Shown here: positions 22,485-34,949 of the stretch, in pieces | Layout: each line of letters begins with the position of its first letter | How positions within the stretch are numbered: the stretch's first letter is position 1 | Origin: Cenococcum geophilum 1.58 | Lineage: Eukaryota; Ascomycota; Dothideomycetes; Gloniales; Gloniaceae | Direction: 5' to 3' | Assembly: GCA_001692895.1 (NCBI GenBank) | Contig: KV748177.1 | Span: 2,666,001-2,730,000, forward strand | DNA: 64,000 bases | Made by a program: the position numbers and the translations under genes | Notes under the pieces: generated by a model | The model's input: only the letters and a program-made list of their open reading frames with translations | The model's database searches: none | What the model was told of the DNA's origin: nothing

Positions 22485-22760
22485 GTCTATCTAAGACTAG
22501 GGTCCTTTAACCGGGGTCTATAACCCGCTAGTAACCTACTAGTAGTGATCTATACTAATGACTTATACTGGACAGGTCCGTTTATAACCGAGGTCCTTTA
22601 ACTAGGGTCTTTGACCTACTAATAACCTGCTAGTAGTAACCTATACCGACGACTTATATTGTCCTACACCCGTTTAGGACCAGGGTCCTTTGACCAGGGT
22701 CTATGACCTACTAGTGATCTGCTAGTAGGGACCTGTATAGACAACTTATACACTATTCCA
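22485..22760 (+). repeat. Second about 95-bp minisatellite array in E 3' region
   Basis: Three diverged units with GGGTCCTTTAACCGGGGTC and CTAGTAGTGACCTATAC motifs, collinear with the single copy in D at 12958-13022. This location is therefore ancestral and the array at 21105 is probably derived. Confidence 0.8.
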
Positions 22761-23198
22761 CGCATATACTATACAGATAACGCGTAAGGCTAAAGCAAGG
22801 GTTAGTGGTGGATTTAATAGGTATACAGCCTTACCGTCCTAATCTGGCTGTATATAAGTAACCTATAACCTACCCGCGAAGTATATACGGCGCTACGCTA
22901 GTATAACGCAAGGCTAAAGTAAGGGTTAGCGGCGGGTTTAATAGGTATACAGCCTTACCGTCTATAAATCTGGCTGCATACAAGTAACCTATGACCTACC
23001 CGCGAGGTACTAGCGACCTACCTACGCAAGCAAGCTTTTGGAATATTTTATATCTACTAAATTCAGGCGACAGCATTAAGCTACTAGCTCTACCTGTTAA
23101 ACGGACCAATTAGGATTTTCCATACTAGGTATGCAAAATCGCTATTGGCTTGGTAAAATGCAGGGAAGTCTTAGTAAGCCAAATCTAACTAATTAGAT

Positions 23199-23221
23199 AA
23201 CTTCGACCGGCGGTCGAAGTT
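23199..23221. repeat. 23-bp palindrome in E 3' region
   Basis: Perfect AACTTCGACCG inverted arms, the same as D 12486-12508, preceded by AGTCTTAGTAAG and CTAATTAGAT. Confidence 0.9.
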
Positions 23222-23380
23222 CCTTAATATCTTCGCGCAAGTGTACTACCTGTCTCTTTATGCGCAAAATTAGGACGCTCTTTCCCTTCCAATTTTTTCC
23301 TTATTAAGGTTTTTATAGGGTTTTATTGAGGCCTAAGTATATAAAGGATTGGGGACGACCCTTTTTAAAGGGGAGGGCAT

Positions 23381-23592
23381 TATTAGGTGAAACCTAAGTA
23401 GATAGCTATATAGCTGCGAGGTGTAGGCGACCCGCAGGCGACTCGCCTGTGAGGCACGTGCGCTGCACATGCCTATAGAAACCCCTTACCTCGCACCTTA
23501 GACTCCTCCTTTTCCCTTAAGGATTCGTCTCTGTCTATACAATACACCTATTGTTCTATTATTGGACTCCCTATCCATATCCTTACCTTATA
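23381..23592 (+). repeat. 3' LTR of E
   Basis: Matches 19669-19880. It is preceded by a purine/G-rich tract (AAAGGGGAGGG, about 23367-23377). Confidence 0.9.
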
Positions 23593-23597
23593 TTACC

Positions 23598-24351
23598 TAA
23601 TACCACTTAACTAGTATATTAATATATTTAGATTTAATAGCAAACGCACTATTTTAGGCTATATTACTAACGTAGTAGCCCTAAGACTATAATACCTAAA
23701 CCACAAAAAACTAATTAAGCTTTTTATTACTACCTTAGGTTACCTAATAATCCTTAAACAGCCCTAAATAAAGCTGCATAAAGTAGTTATTAATTAGGAT
23801 AACCTTAAGCTTCTATTTACTACTCTATATTATAAGCAGGAATACTCTATAACGTACTACCTTAATCCTAAACTAAAATCTAAGAAATTTACTAGAATTT
23901 ATTAGCCTAAGATTTCTACTAATATCTACCCTATACCTAAGAAATCTACCAGATTCTACTAACCTAGGAATTCCGCTAAATTCTACTAACGTAAGATTTC
24001 CACTAATATTTATTAAGGATTGGAAAATCTTACTAAACCCTATAAATTAATCCTAAGTACTATACCGCCTAAAGCTAGGTAGAACCTTAAGCTTATTATA
24101 TAAAGATATTAGAAGGACTAGTATTTTATTATAAAAAGGATACTTAAAGAATATAAACCTAAATCTAATACTAACTCCGTACCTAATACCAAACCTAAAA
24201 TTAAGTAAGAAACTATATAAAAAACTATAGATAACTAAAGCCCACTTAACGCCCTAGATATCTATATAATTAGAGCTACTTCGCTAGTATAACTTGCTAA
24301 AAGACCCAAATATACAATCTTCGCTATTACTATAGCTAATATTAAGAAGGC
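23598..24351 (+). pseudogene. C gag end and protease start
   Basis: The plus-strand frame continues from 19668 with the segment HKKLIKLFITTLGYLIILK, homologous to B at about 6100-6180. It ends in IANIKKA, where G is inserted (24347-24351, AAGGC). The reading resumes at 39724. Confidence 0.75.
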
Positions 24352-24545
24352 TATAACGGAACCTTGTAGCAAGAACTATGGTAGGCTCGTTATTGGGCTA
24401 GGTGTGTAAGAAATACAAGTATAGAGGTTAACAAGATAATAATAACTGGTGGAGTGGTTGCCTAACAGATTAACTCCAATTATATTCTGAGAATTACTAT
24501 AAGGAAGGAACTATCTAGGTAGGGACTATAGTCCTTTAAATATAT
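24352..24545 (-). repeat. 3' LTR of G, left piece
   Basis: Matches 39293-39485 of the intact LTR, starting TATAACGGAACCTTGTAG. It is cut after TTTAAATATAT by the piggyBac-like element. Confidence 0.88.
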
Positions 24546-24769
24546 CCCATGCGCCGTTAAGGCGTACTCCAAAAGAGGCCCGTGCGCGAACACCAAAACA
24601 TTAATACGCGTCTCCGCCGTAGTATCTATATAGCTTTGTATATTAATTAAACTACTATAATAGGCCGTAAACGTACTTCTAATAATGCAGACCTTATTAA
24701 ACCTGATTAATATATTGTTCTAAAGCATAAAAAAGCCAAAATTCCACTACCCGAGCCTTAGCCACTGCC

Positions 24770-25576
24770 TAATTTTACACCGTTTCCTATTAATTCTCTA
24801 TATACCGATAGCGCACTAAATCTACTACCACACGTTAATCCTACCGATCCTCTTGCATTATTTAGGCTTATATAGACGGACGACTTACTTAAAGAGCTTA
24901 CCGTACATACGAACGAGTATATAAGGCTTTACCCCTACCGAGAATATAAGGATAAAAGTAGGAGGGTTACAAGGCCTTAAAAATGGAAGCCTACCTCTCC
25001 AAGGGAGCTTCTTATATTCTTGGCAGTGACAATTTATATAGGCCTATTACCAGAAAAAGACATTAAGGAATATTAGACGACCTCCCATAAAAAGGGAGTT
25101 AACTATTTTATAGTAAGGGAGAATATAAGTAAGGATTAGTGGTAGTAGATTAATTTAAAGCTTTATATATTAACACTAAAGCTTCCTAGTGACGAGACGA
25201 AGGAGTCTCCTTTTAATAAGATTGCTATACTCAGCGATACCCTATATAACCGTTTTTGGCTCTATTAGAAGCCTAAAACCCACCTCGCCGTTAATAAGAT
25301 AATTATTTAATTTACCAGCCAAGCTTTTAAAATAGTTAATATTCCAAGTAAACCAACACTAGAAGGCTTTAAAGTGTGGGCTATAGCCAATTAGGGCTAT
25401 ATATTAGACTAGCTTTAGCATATAAAAGGTGATAAAAAGGGACCTATTAATTTAGATAAGTATTAGACGAAGGATAAGGGCTTTTCTAAGACGTAGGCGG
25501 TAGTATTAGACCTTCTGCTATAGGAGCTTAATAGTAAATAATACTTTAATAAGAATAAGCATATTATATAGCTGGA
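24770..25576 (+). pseudogene. piggyBac transposase relic, N-terminal and catalytic part
   Basis: Plus-strand translation gives a DDE_Tnp_1_7-type protein: WKPTSPRELLIFLAVTIYIGL (near 24990), the first catalytic block reading VNKIIIQFTS where VDE is usual (Asp to Asn, Glu to Lys, near 25290), IPSKPTLEGFKVWAIANQGY (near 25350) and AVVLDLLLQEL (near 25500). The transposase cuts and pastes the element in the nucleus. Stops and catalytic loss make it inactive. Confidence 0.85.
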
Positions 25577-26500
25577 CCGCCCGACGTACGACTACCTGGC
25601 TCGCAGCCAGGCCCGAAACTGGCCTTATTTAGCTAGTTGACGTAGACGCGCCCTAGGCGTACGACAGGACACCCTTAGGCTTACACTAGCTCTGAGACTA
25701 AGAGGATACGGCGAGGGCGTAGGGAACCTCTTTTTATAAGAACTTGTTAAGGTTAATGCGTCGCAGATACTTTGTATAAAACTTATTAAGGCCCCAAGGC
25801 TACCGCAAAGAACTTATTAAGGCCCTGCCTAGAGAACTTGTTAAGGCCCCTCTATGAGGGCCTATCTAATATCTGGTACACCCAGGTGACTCAGAAGAGG
25901 GTCTTAATAGGCGTGGTGCGCGCGACCTGGACAACGGCGACGCGCCGGCGATGTGACGGCAACGCGATGGCGACTAGATGGCGACCAGACGGCTTAATAA
26001 GGTGGAAATACGGGCAAAGCTCTAGGCAGCGGAAACACAGGCTAGCTTCGACGGCCCTATGGCGTTCGACTTATAGTCGACTTATGGTTAACTTATGGTT
26101 GACTTATAGGCGACTTATAGGAGGGTCTTAATAGGCGTGGTGCACGTAACCTAATGCGTATATGCACAAGGCGACTTATAGGAGGGTCTTAATAGGCGTG
26201 GTGTACGTAACCTGATATATATATATGGGGGAGGCTGTAGGGGAAACACAGGCTAGTTGGACGAGGACTTAATAGTTAGAGATATAGGCTAGCTTATAAA
26301 AAGGGGGGATATAAGCTTAGTTAGTAGGAGGGGGGAGAGTAGGTCGCCTGGTGCGGGACCTGGTCTCTATAGCCCCCCTCCTACAAGATACGGTCGGCCT
26401 GTTATAAGGAGACTCTTATAGGTAACGCGAAACGGGAACTAGTAGTATATAGGGTGTTGCGCCCCTATATTACTACTAGCTTCCTATAGGGCGTAGTATA
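25577..26500 (+). other. LINE 5' region with direct repeats and a hairpin
   Basis: GC-richer than the rest. GAGGGTCTTAATAGGCGTGG occurs about 25893, 26122 and 26175, the last two as part of a roughly 53-bp tandem. TTATTAAGGCCC-like blocks recur at 25785-25850. At 26443-26482 a 16-bp near-perfect inverted repeat (CTAGTAGTATATAGGG) forms a hairpin. I could not recognise an ORF1 protein here. The 97-residue open frame at 25838-26131 lies over these repeats and has no visible domain. Confidence 0.65.
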
Positions 26501-26999
26501 TAGTAGCCACTGCTGGCTCTAAGGACCTCATCCCTTAACTAGGCTTTGACCTTTAGTGCACCTAGTAGGTAGGCAGAATTACACCCTAGCTGGAGAGACT
26601 ACTACGTGGCTTAAGAGAACGGATACGCGTATTGGTATATCAATAGACGGAACCGTTCGCCTTTAAGGCGGCTTGCCGGTAAGATATACTTAAGGAGCAA
26701 ATAGGAGTTATTTAGGTAGGAGAGGCAGTAGCTCGGCCTTGTCCGTAGAAGGTATACCCAACTATATTGTAGGATACAGCTACGACGCCTCTGTAGGATT
26801 ACGTTAGTAGGCGTAAAAATAGAAGTTATAACCCCTAGAAACAGCAGCTTATGCCCACGCCGGCGGAAATAATAAAAAAAGCGTAAAACTAGAGGCTATA
26901 GAAGGCTCCTAAGCTATACAAAAGCGTACTAACTCTAGAAGGAAACTCTTATATAGACTACTAGGGGGTAGACTGGTACTCGGGTAATACCGTTATAAG

Positions 27000-27650
27000 A
27001 TATCTAAAAGAACTAGTGAAATTCCCCGCAATTAGTAGTGGCAGCTAACTGCTTATAGTTTAGGACTAAAGCACTAGAAAACTGGGGTAGAGGCCTGGAT
27101 AAGTAGGTATATTAAACTCTACTATATTACTAGCTAATATATAACTACCTACCTATACGAACCAAAAGCAGCTATATGCGTGTGCTTTATAATCAGCAAG
27201 GCTATTAGCCTGTCCTTATGGTTATAGCAGGCAGTTAACCTAGATATTGCAGTTATAACAATCTAAACATATAGGGGACTGGTATAAATTATTAATATGT
27301 ATAACCCTAGGGTTAAAGGGGTCCTATAAATAGAGAATATTATATCGGTAATAAGCTTATTAGAAACTGAAGGTATAGAGTCTATCCTACTAGGAGATAT
27401 AAACCTCTACCACCCGCGGTAGGGGGGTATCTATATTGCTGTAGATTAACAGTTAGAGTGCCTACTAAGAGCTATAGATATCTAGGGCCTTAAGCTAGCT
27501 ACCCCCCTAGGAGCAATTATATGGCAACGAGGCACCGCTAAAAGTATAATTGACCTCACATTTATGGATAAAGGCCTATACTAGAGACTTAAAAGGTGTA
27601 ACCCCGAAGAAGAATGGGCACTTACCCTAGACTATATCCCTATCCAGATA
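27000..27650 (+). pseudogene. LINE endonuclease relic
   Basis: The plus-strand reading, with frame changes, gives an apurinic-endonuclease-like domain: GDINLYHPR near 27392-27420 (the GD.N..H block) and AKSIIDLTF near 27540-27565 (the S.IDL motif). It nicks the target DNA in intact members. Stops at several former Gln/Trp codons. Confidence 0.8.
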
Positions 27651-30240
27651 TAGCTAGACCTAGATACTAAAGTGTAACTAAATAGAAAAAGATACGCAAT
27701 AAGGAAGCTTAAGACAGACAGTTTCCTTAATATAGTTAAATAACAACTCTAAAACCTAGAAGAAATCCACCCAATACCAAATAAGCGAGGCTTATTGGCC
27801 ACCCCCGAGGAAATCGACCGAAGACTAGAAAGGATCTAGGTAGCGATTAAAAATGGGCTAAAAGAGCACTGCCCGATCTTAAAACCGGGCCCTTATACGC
27901 GATACGTATGGTCTATATAATATATAGTTCTAGTTGCTAGCCAACGATAAGCAAGAAGGAAATATATAAGTAGCTATAACCCTAAAGACAAGAGACGATA
28001 TAAAGACATAAGAAACTAGCTAAAGAATACCCTAAAAAAAGAAGTAAGGAATAACTAGAGACGGTTTATAAATGAGCATACTTTTAACCCGAGCCTCCCC
28101 TATAATAAGGGCCTTTAGGCTATAGCAAAATGGGTAAAGAAAAAGGCAGGGCGCCTAGTAGAAGACCTATACCTACCACCCCTACAAAGAGCAGGAGAAT
28201 TATAGGCTATAAACAATAATAATAAGAAGGTAAAGATCCTTATAGAAAGGTTCTTCCCCTAACCGGCTCTAGTAAACCTTAGTAATATTACGGGCGAAAT
28301 ACCGGTGACTTGCCTGCGGGTCGACAGCGACATAACAATAAAGGAAATGGCTAGAACTATTAGCCGCCTTTTAAACAATATAGCACTAGGACTAGATAGG
28401 ATTCTAAATAAGGCCCTAAAAACCTATAGGCTACTTATAGCACCTTGGCTTGCAGATGTAGCCAGAGTATACTTTGCTATAGGCTACTACCCATAACTTA
28501 GAAGATCTATAATAACGGTTGTCCTACGAAAAGAAGGTAAAGCAGATTACTTAATCCCAAAAAGCTACCGCCCTATTGCCTTAGAAAACACCCTTAGCAA
28601 GATCTTAGAAAAGGTAATAGCGGAACGCATAGCAGACACGGTAGAGGAATACGCCTTACTACCACAAAGCTAAATAGGGGTAAGAAAGAACCGCTCAACA
28701 CTATTAGCACTTACGCTACTTGCTACCACTATTAAATCTATATAGGCGATGCGAAAGGACTTCGTAGTATTAATACTTAGCCTAAATATTAGTAGTGCCT
28801 ACAACAATATACCCCATAAGCGTCTTCTGTATATCCTTAGGGCAAAGGGCTTTCTAGAATAGATTATACAATTTGTCTAAGGGTTTACAGGCTAGAAAGA
28901 AACATTACTAGTCTTTAGCGGATACTAGAGCCCCCCTATTATAGTTACAATAGGAATACTATAAGGATTACCCCTCTCGCCTATACTCTTCCTTTTCTTT
29001 ATAAGTAACCTACTTAACTCCTTTAAGGAAGGGGCGACCTAGGGGATAGGCTTTATTAACGATATAAACCTAATTATATACGGGCCAACAGCCGTAGAGA
29101 ATTGCAGAACACTAGAGAAAGCCTATAATACTTATATAGAATGGGCAAAACGTTATAGAGTCCAATTCTTACCAGAGAAATACTAGCTAATCCATTTTAT
29201 AAGAAAACGCAACCAATTTGCAGATCTCTAGCATATAATTCGCATCTAAGGCTTTAGGGGTTAACTAGTTTAGGGCCTAAGGGTATTAGGAGTATAGGTA
29301 GACAGCAAGCTCTAGTGGAGCGCATATACGGCACAAGCGGCCTGTAAAGGCTAAGCACAGTTTATCGCTTTATCTAGGATTGTTAACTCTATATAGGGTC
29401 TATGCTTCTAGAGGTCACGCCTACTATATATAGCAGTCGTTCGGCCAACTATAACATATAGATCTAGTATTTAGGCCATTAGAGAAACTAAGAAGGGCCC
29501 CCCTAAATTACTCCTTAAACCACTTTAAAAGGTCTAGATAGCCTATCTTTGGAGTATTACAGGCGGGTACAAGTAAACGGCTATAGTACTGCTTAAGAAG
29601 GAATCTAATATTCCCCCCCTATAGTTATATATTAAAGCCGCTATAATATAAAGGACGTAAAATAAACGTAACTCTAATATTATAAAGTATATTAAGACAC
29701 GCCTAAGTAAACTATAGAGGGACCCTAGGGTGCCCTATAGGAGAACAAACCAACAACTCCAAAGTAGGGAAGAGATATTAAAGAAATAGGTAAAGAAAGT
29801 AGAAAAAGAATAGTGCTGCTTTAGGGCCTAGGCCTATATAGAGGAGGAAGGGAGACGTGTAAGAGGTTAGCAAAGATAACAGCAAGATAGAGAAAGGAGC
29901 TAAAGTAAAACACGCAAGAATGCTAGGAAACTATCTACCATAATACAATACTGGTTGGACTAACGCTAGAGAGGTGAATGGGAGTTAAAGGTATAGAGGC
30001 TAACTTAGGTAAGACAAACCTAAGCTATAGCATAGTTAACGCTATAGGGGGTAAATACCTAAGGGCTCCAAAAAGGCCTAATAAAGGCAGAAAATATAAT
30101 AGCAACACTCTTAAGAACAGGAATAATAGGACTAAAAGATTGGCTTTACTAGGTGGGTGTCCTAGTAGGTAGCCTAAGATATAAATGTGGCTAGCTAAGA
30201 CAGACACCAAAACACGTAATACTACTATGCCCCCTACGCA
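27650..30240 (+). pseudogene. LINE reverse transcriptase and zinc-knuckle relic
   Basis: RT motifs are readable: SYRPIALENTLSKILEKV (near 28562), QGLPLSPILFLFFISNLLN (near 28965), and the FADD box as FINDI (near 29052, first Asp changed to Asn). The C-terminal KCGQ.RQTPKHVIL.CPL motif lies near 30185-30236. An open piece at 28305-28496 is part of the RT domain. The domain order matches Tad1-type elements of ascomycetes. Inactive. Confidence 0.88.
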
Positions 30241-30722
30241 CTAATTAAGAAATAATGCTCTTAGCAGCTAGTATAAAGAACTATAATACACTGCTCTTAA
30301 TATAAAAAGGCCTTAAGGCGGTTACCTAGTAGCTTATTAGTTAAAATATGCTAAATTAGTTCTGGGTTATAAGGGAAATGGTAATAGAAGGCAAGAGGGC
30401 GAGCAGCAGGTGCCCCCTAGTAACTCTACAGTAGTAGAGTAATAGTTTATAATACTAGCGCGTCCATAGGCTTATTACGGCAGCAGTAGTTCCCAAGAAG
30501 GTTAAACAGTAAGGTAGTAGAGCACTATAGGCAACTTATAGGCGCTAAGTAGGCGAGTCCCAAAAGGCGGGGAGATAAATCATGGGGTTTTCTCATTTTT
30601 CTTAAATAGAGTTTTCTCCCCATATGTAAATAAGGAGTAGTCCGCGTGGGCCCAATAGGGATCCAAATCGGACGTTAAGCAATGAATTATTATTATTATT
30701 ATTATTATATTATATAGCTAGA

Positions 30723-31800
30723 TAACCTTTTTATAAGCGTTAAGCTACTTTATTAGCTTCGTAAGAAAGGAATTAGAGCTATAGGAACTGTATAAATAAC
30801 CAAAACAAAACGTAAGGTAGTTAATAAATAGGAAGCTGAATAAACGGAGCCAGCTTCATACCTAAAAAAGGATCCTCCTAAGTATATTAATTGGTCGCTT
30901 GTAGATCTCAAATTAGTATATTTAGGGTAGATTAAATAGGGGAAGTTATACGGGAGGCTTTTAAAGGATGGCTCTATTATAGAGTTTGCCTAAAAAGACG
31001 CCGATATAGTACTTTTTATAAATATAGTTAATTTAGGTATATTTACTATCCAAAAACAAAGCTCTGCGGATAGTGACGTTATATATTACTAGGTAGGGTT
31101 AAGGTTTAACAAACGCAATAACATCCTACTACTATAGTATCTAGAGCCCAATAAACGCGTAAAATCTTCGGAAACAAGGCTATAAAGGAGCTCTTAATAC
31201 TATAGTTTATTAATATATACAACCACTTTATAGGCGGCGTTAATTAAGCCAATTAACTAAGGTTATATTATAACACACAGAGGACATACTTAAAGTCGTA
31301 GAAGTCCCTCTACTACTTTCTTTTTAATATAACTGTTACTAATTGCTATAAACTCTCTACTAAGTCAGTCCCTAGCCATTGGCCCACCTATAGTACCCAT
31401 AAAGCCTTCCGCGAAGACCTTATTAGTGCCTTATTTAAATATAGTAAACGTCTTACTAAACCACCTAGCCCGTCTGCTATAATAAAGGATAAGGATATTT
31501 ATAAGGCTCCTGCGGAGGAACATAGGCATAAGCCCATTTAGCTGTTTCCTAAAAAGCCAAGCTATGTAGCTTATACTATAGGTAGAAGAGGTGTAAATAA
31601 GCAAGTAAAAATAAAGCCTTTTATAGAGCTTTTAGTAAACATAATATAGAAACCTTGCGGTAGTAAGGAATGGGTAAGATAATATTGTCCTCTAAGGACT
31701 AAATTTGGCTGTGCTTTATGCAATATACCCCTTTATAAAAAAGGACTTTGCTAGTAGGAATACCTTAGCCTAATTAGGACATAATAGAGTTAATTATATA
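30723..31800 (+). pseudogene. piggyBac transposase relic, C-terminal part
   Basis: Continues from 25576 with DNLF and a KKGIRAIGTV block, KLYGRLLKDGSIIEFA (near 30940), YNHFIGGVN and LRLYYNTQRTYLKS (near 31210-31290), and ends in a cysteine-rich tail (RQYCPLRTKFGCALCNIPLY, near 31680-31735) typical of fungal piggyBac proteins. It is interrupted by stops and frame changes. Confidence 0.85.
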
Positions 31801-31941
31801 TTAAATTTAAGCTTTATTATAATGATTTAGAGCCTTAATTCGTTAATTAAATCTATAGCTTTATTTCGCCAAGATTCAATTTAATCTAGAAACTCTAGTT
31901 AGTTCGCTTACGAGTACGCCTTTCTTAACGGCGCATAGGAT

Positions 31942-32172
31942 AACCGTACTCCTAAGAAATCCTTCTTATACGTAATGTATATATACTCTATCTACTCTAT
32001 TACGGATTATATAGATCCTATAAATTATATAGATCACCCTATATAACCTTAGTTACCATTTCTCGTTATATAGCTTTATCGGCTCTATTCTAGACTATAC
32101 CTAAATTAACTAACTAGCTTTTTCGACTCTTCTCCTAGTAGTTATAATATTGTACTTAAAGCGTCCGTAACA
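31942..32172 (-). repeat. 3' LTR of G, right piece
   Basis: Matches 39486-39718, starting AACCGTACTCCTAAG and ending GCGTCCGTAACA. Together with 24352-24545 it completes one LTR. Confidence 0.88.
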
Positions 32173-32179
32173 CTATCTC

Positions 32180-34900
32180 CCTCCTCTCTATCTTCGTCCT
32201 TAAAGATTTAAAATATCTCTAAGTTGTTTACTAGAGGTATAATATCCGTCTAATTAATTTAGTTAGTATTATTGCTTATTATACCTAAAGTAATTTCTTC
32301 TTCTTTAACCGCTTGTCGTGCTCGCACTGTCGCTGCGATACTGTCTCTTAGTAAGATTATACCGTCTCTATATTCTCATTGTTTAACAAAGAGGTTAGTT
32401 TATATTATATTAGCGAACCCATTTTTGCAACAACCGTCCTCTTACTTAGAGTGCACTAAAGCGAATATTCGTTTGTCCTGTAACGTTCGCTCTATCTTTA
32501 ATGCTAAATATATATAACCTATTACTCTTAATAGTCGTCTAGTTCCCTAATTAAGTTATCTTAGGGTCTTGTATTTAATCTGCTGCTGCGCGGCTAGATA
32601 ATAAACTGTCTGTTACTCTAGCGGAACTACGCCGTTCTTATAATACTAAATAAGAAGCTGCTGATGCTTAATAACGGGCTCTTAAATCTCGTCTTATAGC
32701 GTTCGCTTGGTTAATCCGTCTTAAGAAGGTTTATAAGAAGGTGCGCTTTAAGGAGTAGAGACTTATAGAATAAGGTTTGTAGGAACTTGGCGATAAAAGA
32801 ATAAATTCTCTTCTAATAGGGAAGGAAATAGACTTAAGTACCTCAGTAGCTGTTCCTCTTAGGTCCCCCTTAGGTAACTTATTCTTTAGTAATTCTTTTT
32901 TATTAATGCTACCTAACCTAATCTCTTCCGATACTCCTATACCTTTTTTATAGCGTTCTTTAAATTCTCTAGTGGCTCCTAGGTAGTCTTAGTATAGCCT
33001 ATTTACTTAACCTTATACTATGTTTTATTATTAATGTCCTTATAACTAACAATCTTTAAAACTTACTATTTGTCTTCTTCCTATTCTCTATACATATCTA
33101 CTTTGTAAATTAGTAGCTTAATATTTCCGTATACTAGCTCTAGTATTGCGATATACTATATAGGGTAGATCTTTATTTTGGCTGGTAGGTTTAACTTAAA
33201 TATAACTAGTAAAATCCTTTATATAATTTTAAAAGGTCCTAGTCTAACGTGGTCTAACTTCTTACTTAGTTATTAACTCTTAAAATTTTTATATAGTAGC
33301 TATACTTTATCCCCCTCCTTAAAATCTGGTCCCTTAGATCTCCTAGCATTATAGTACTTTTTTATTCTCTCTTATACTTTCTTTACTAATTCCATAAGGT
33401 CTACATAAAGATTTATTAATATCTTTATTCTTTCTTTAGCTATACTACTTATTTTCTTTACTTATTATAATAACAACGATATTCTTAGCTTATATCCATA
33501 ATTCGCCTTAAATAGTAATATGCCTATTCCTTTTTAAGGTATTATATTATATATAAACTATATAATTAGTAATAGCGATACCTAATTATTCTATATATAA
33601 TTAATATAATGTCTTAAATACTATTCTAGCGTCTAATTTAATCTTTCTATTTAGCCGTCTGTCTGCGGATAATATGTAGTAGAAGTTACTGCTTAAACTT
33701 CTTACTCTGCTAAGAATACCTCCCAGAATGCTACTACGAATCTTAGATCTCTATTTAATATAATCTTACTTAGTGCTCTATATTTTATAAATACTTCTCT
33801 AATATAGATTCTAGCGATATCCTCTACTAAGATTTCTTCTATATATGCTATAAAGTATCCCTACTTTATAAGCTTATCTATTATCACTAAGATTATATTA
33901 TAATCTTATCCAGTAATAGGATCTCTTAACTTTAGCAACTTAATAATAAAGTCCTATAATATAACCTCCTATAGTCTTTCTAGTGTTTTAATAGGTTATA
34001 ACCCTTTATATAGTTTATACCTTATTAGTTTATTTCTTTAGCAATTTAGACACTCTCTAGTAACCTTTCTAGCTATCCTTTAGATTCCGTTAATAATATA
34101 CTTCTCCTAGAGTCTTAACACTAATCCTATAGCTCCATTATGCCCTTATAAAAGTCCCTTATAAAAGTCCTCTATAAACTACTCTACTATACTTCTTAGG
34201 ATATACTTTACTTCTTAGTTTTCGTATATATCCGTCTATAGATCTTTTAGCTATACTTCTAGAATCCTTTATACCTAAAAGCTTTCCGGTATCTCGTAAA
34301 CTCTATTTAGTTCTTCTTAAGTTACTATAATTTTTAAATAATTATACCTAATTAATCCGTCTATATTTTTTTACAGTAAAGCCCCCAATAGCTTTTTGTT
34401 ATTTTATAGTTTAGCCTTATAACTTAGAGTATCTACTCCTATATTATCCGTGCCCTTAGTATACTAAATCTCAAAATAGTATTCTATAAGTATCTCCGCC
34501 TATCTAACCTATCTTTAGTTAAGTTCCTTTATTATTAGGAATTCTATTAAGTTCTTATAATCCGTCTTAACTATAAATAGTTTCTCTATACCTTATAAGA
34601 ATGCTCTCTATTTCTTTAACGCTGTAATTATATCTAATAACTCCTTATTATAGATGTCATAGTTTAACTCTAGTGGTATTATTTTCCAACTATAGTATAC
34701 CACTAGGTGCCATCTATCCTAATATTTCTATATAAAGTACGCCCCTAGTATATAATCTAATATATCCGTTTCTATAACCGTTTTTAGTCCTAGTTAATAG
34801 ATCTTAAGAACTGGCTCCTAGGTAAATAATTCCTTAACTTTTTTTAAAGAGTTCTCTTTATTCCTCTTCCTATACCTATAGTTCTTCTTTCTTTATTAAT
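32180..34900 (-). pseudogene. G RNase H, integrase and C-terminal relic
   Basis: The minus strand near 34050-33450 gives the integrase: a zinc-binding tail (VTRECLNC, RNKLIRYKLY), IIDKLIKQGYF with the first catalytic Asp, ILNRDLRF (Asp to Asn) and YYPQTDGQIERLNQ (near 33650-33690, catalytic Glu present). RNase H lies near 34850-34400. Below about 33300 the sequence continues to the polypurine tract with no other domain recognised. The 81-residue plus-strand frame at 32272-32517 is antisense and not supported as a gene. Confidence 0.8.
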
Positions 34901-34949
34901 CGCGTAAATAGCTTAATATCCTTTAACTATTATGCTATAAACCTTCTAT

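Larger units (their letters stand above)
19669..23592 (+). mobile_element. E: internally deleted gypsy of the D family
   Basis: LTRs of 212 bp (19669-19880 and 23381-23592) are flanked by TTACC (19664-19668 and 23593-23597). Gag, part of protease, and the region after RNase H are collinear with D. At about 21545-21555 the sequence jumps from the D protease end (about 17250) to about 15045, removing about 2.2 kb that encodes RT and RNase H. The clean TSDs mean that the deleted form was mobilised, presumably by D-type enzymes, or that it was deleted afterwards. Confidence 0.9.
25577..30708 (+). mobile_element. Tad1-like LINE inserted in piggyBac
   Basis: The element is flanked by a 14-bp duplication, ATTATATAGCTGGA (25563-25576) and ATTATATAGCTAGA (30709-30722), differing by one G-to-A. 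It ends in an (ATT)n tail (about 30684-30708). The plus strand encodes an endonuclease, an RT and a C-terminal CCHC-like motif. Target-primed insertion explains the long TSD and tail. After removal, the transposase frame reads through the site. Confidence 0.9.
24546..31939 (+). mobile_element. piggyBac-like DNA transposon, split by a LINE
   Basis: The ends are inverted: CCCATGCGCCGTTAAG on the left and, reverse complemented, CCTATGCGCCGTTAAG on the right, both followed inward by GCGTACTC. The two halves encode one piggyBac transposase relic. The uninterrupted LTR of G (near 39472-39490) shows that only about 2 bp (AT, from AC) is duplicated, not the TTAA usual for piggyBac. The element is nested in G's LTR. 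Confidence 0.8.

Noticed and set aside
26443-26482. Transcription terminator
   Set aside because: The hairpin is inside the LINE 5' region, has no U-run, and bacterial-style terminators do not apply to a fungal genome.
30025-30210. 61-residue minus-strand frame in the LINE
   Set aside because: Antisense to the LINE RT tail, which reads well on the plus strand.
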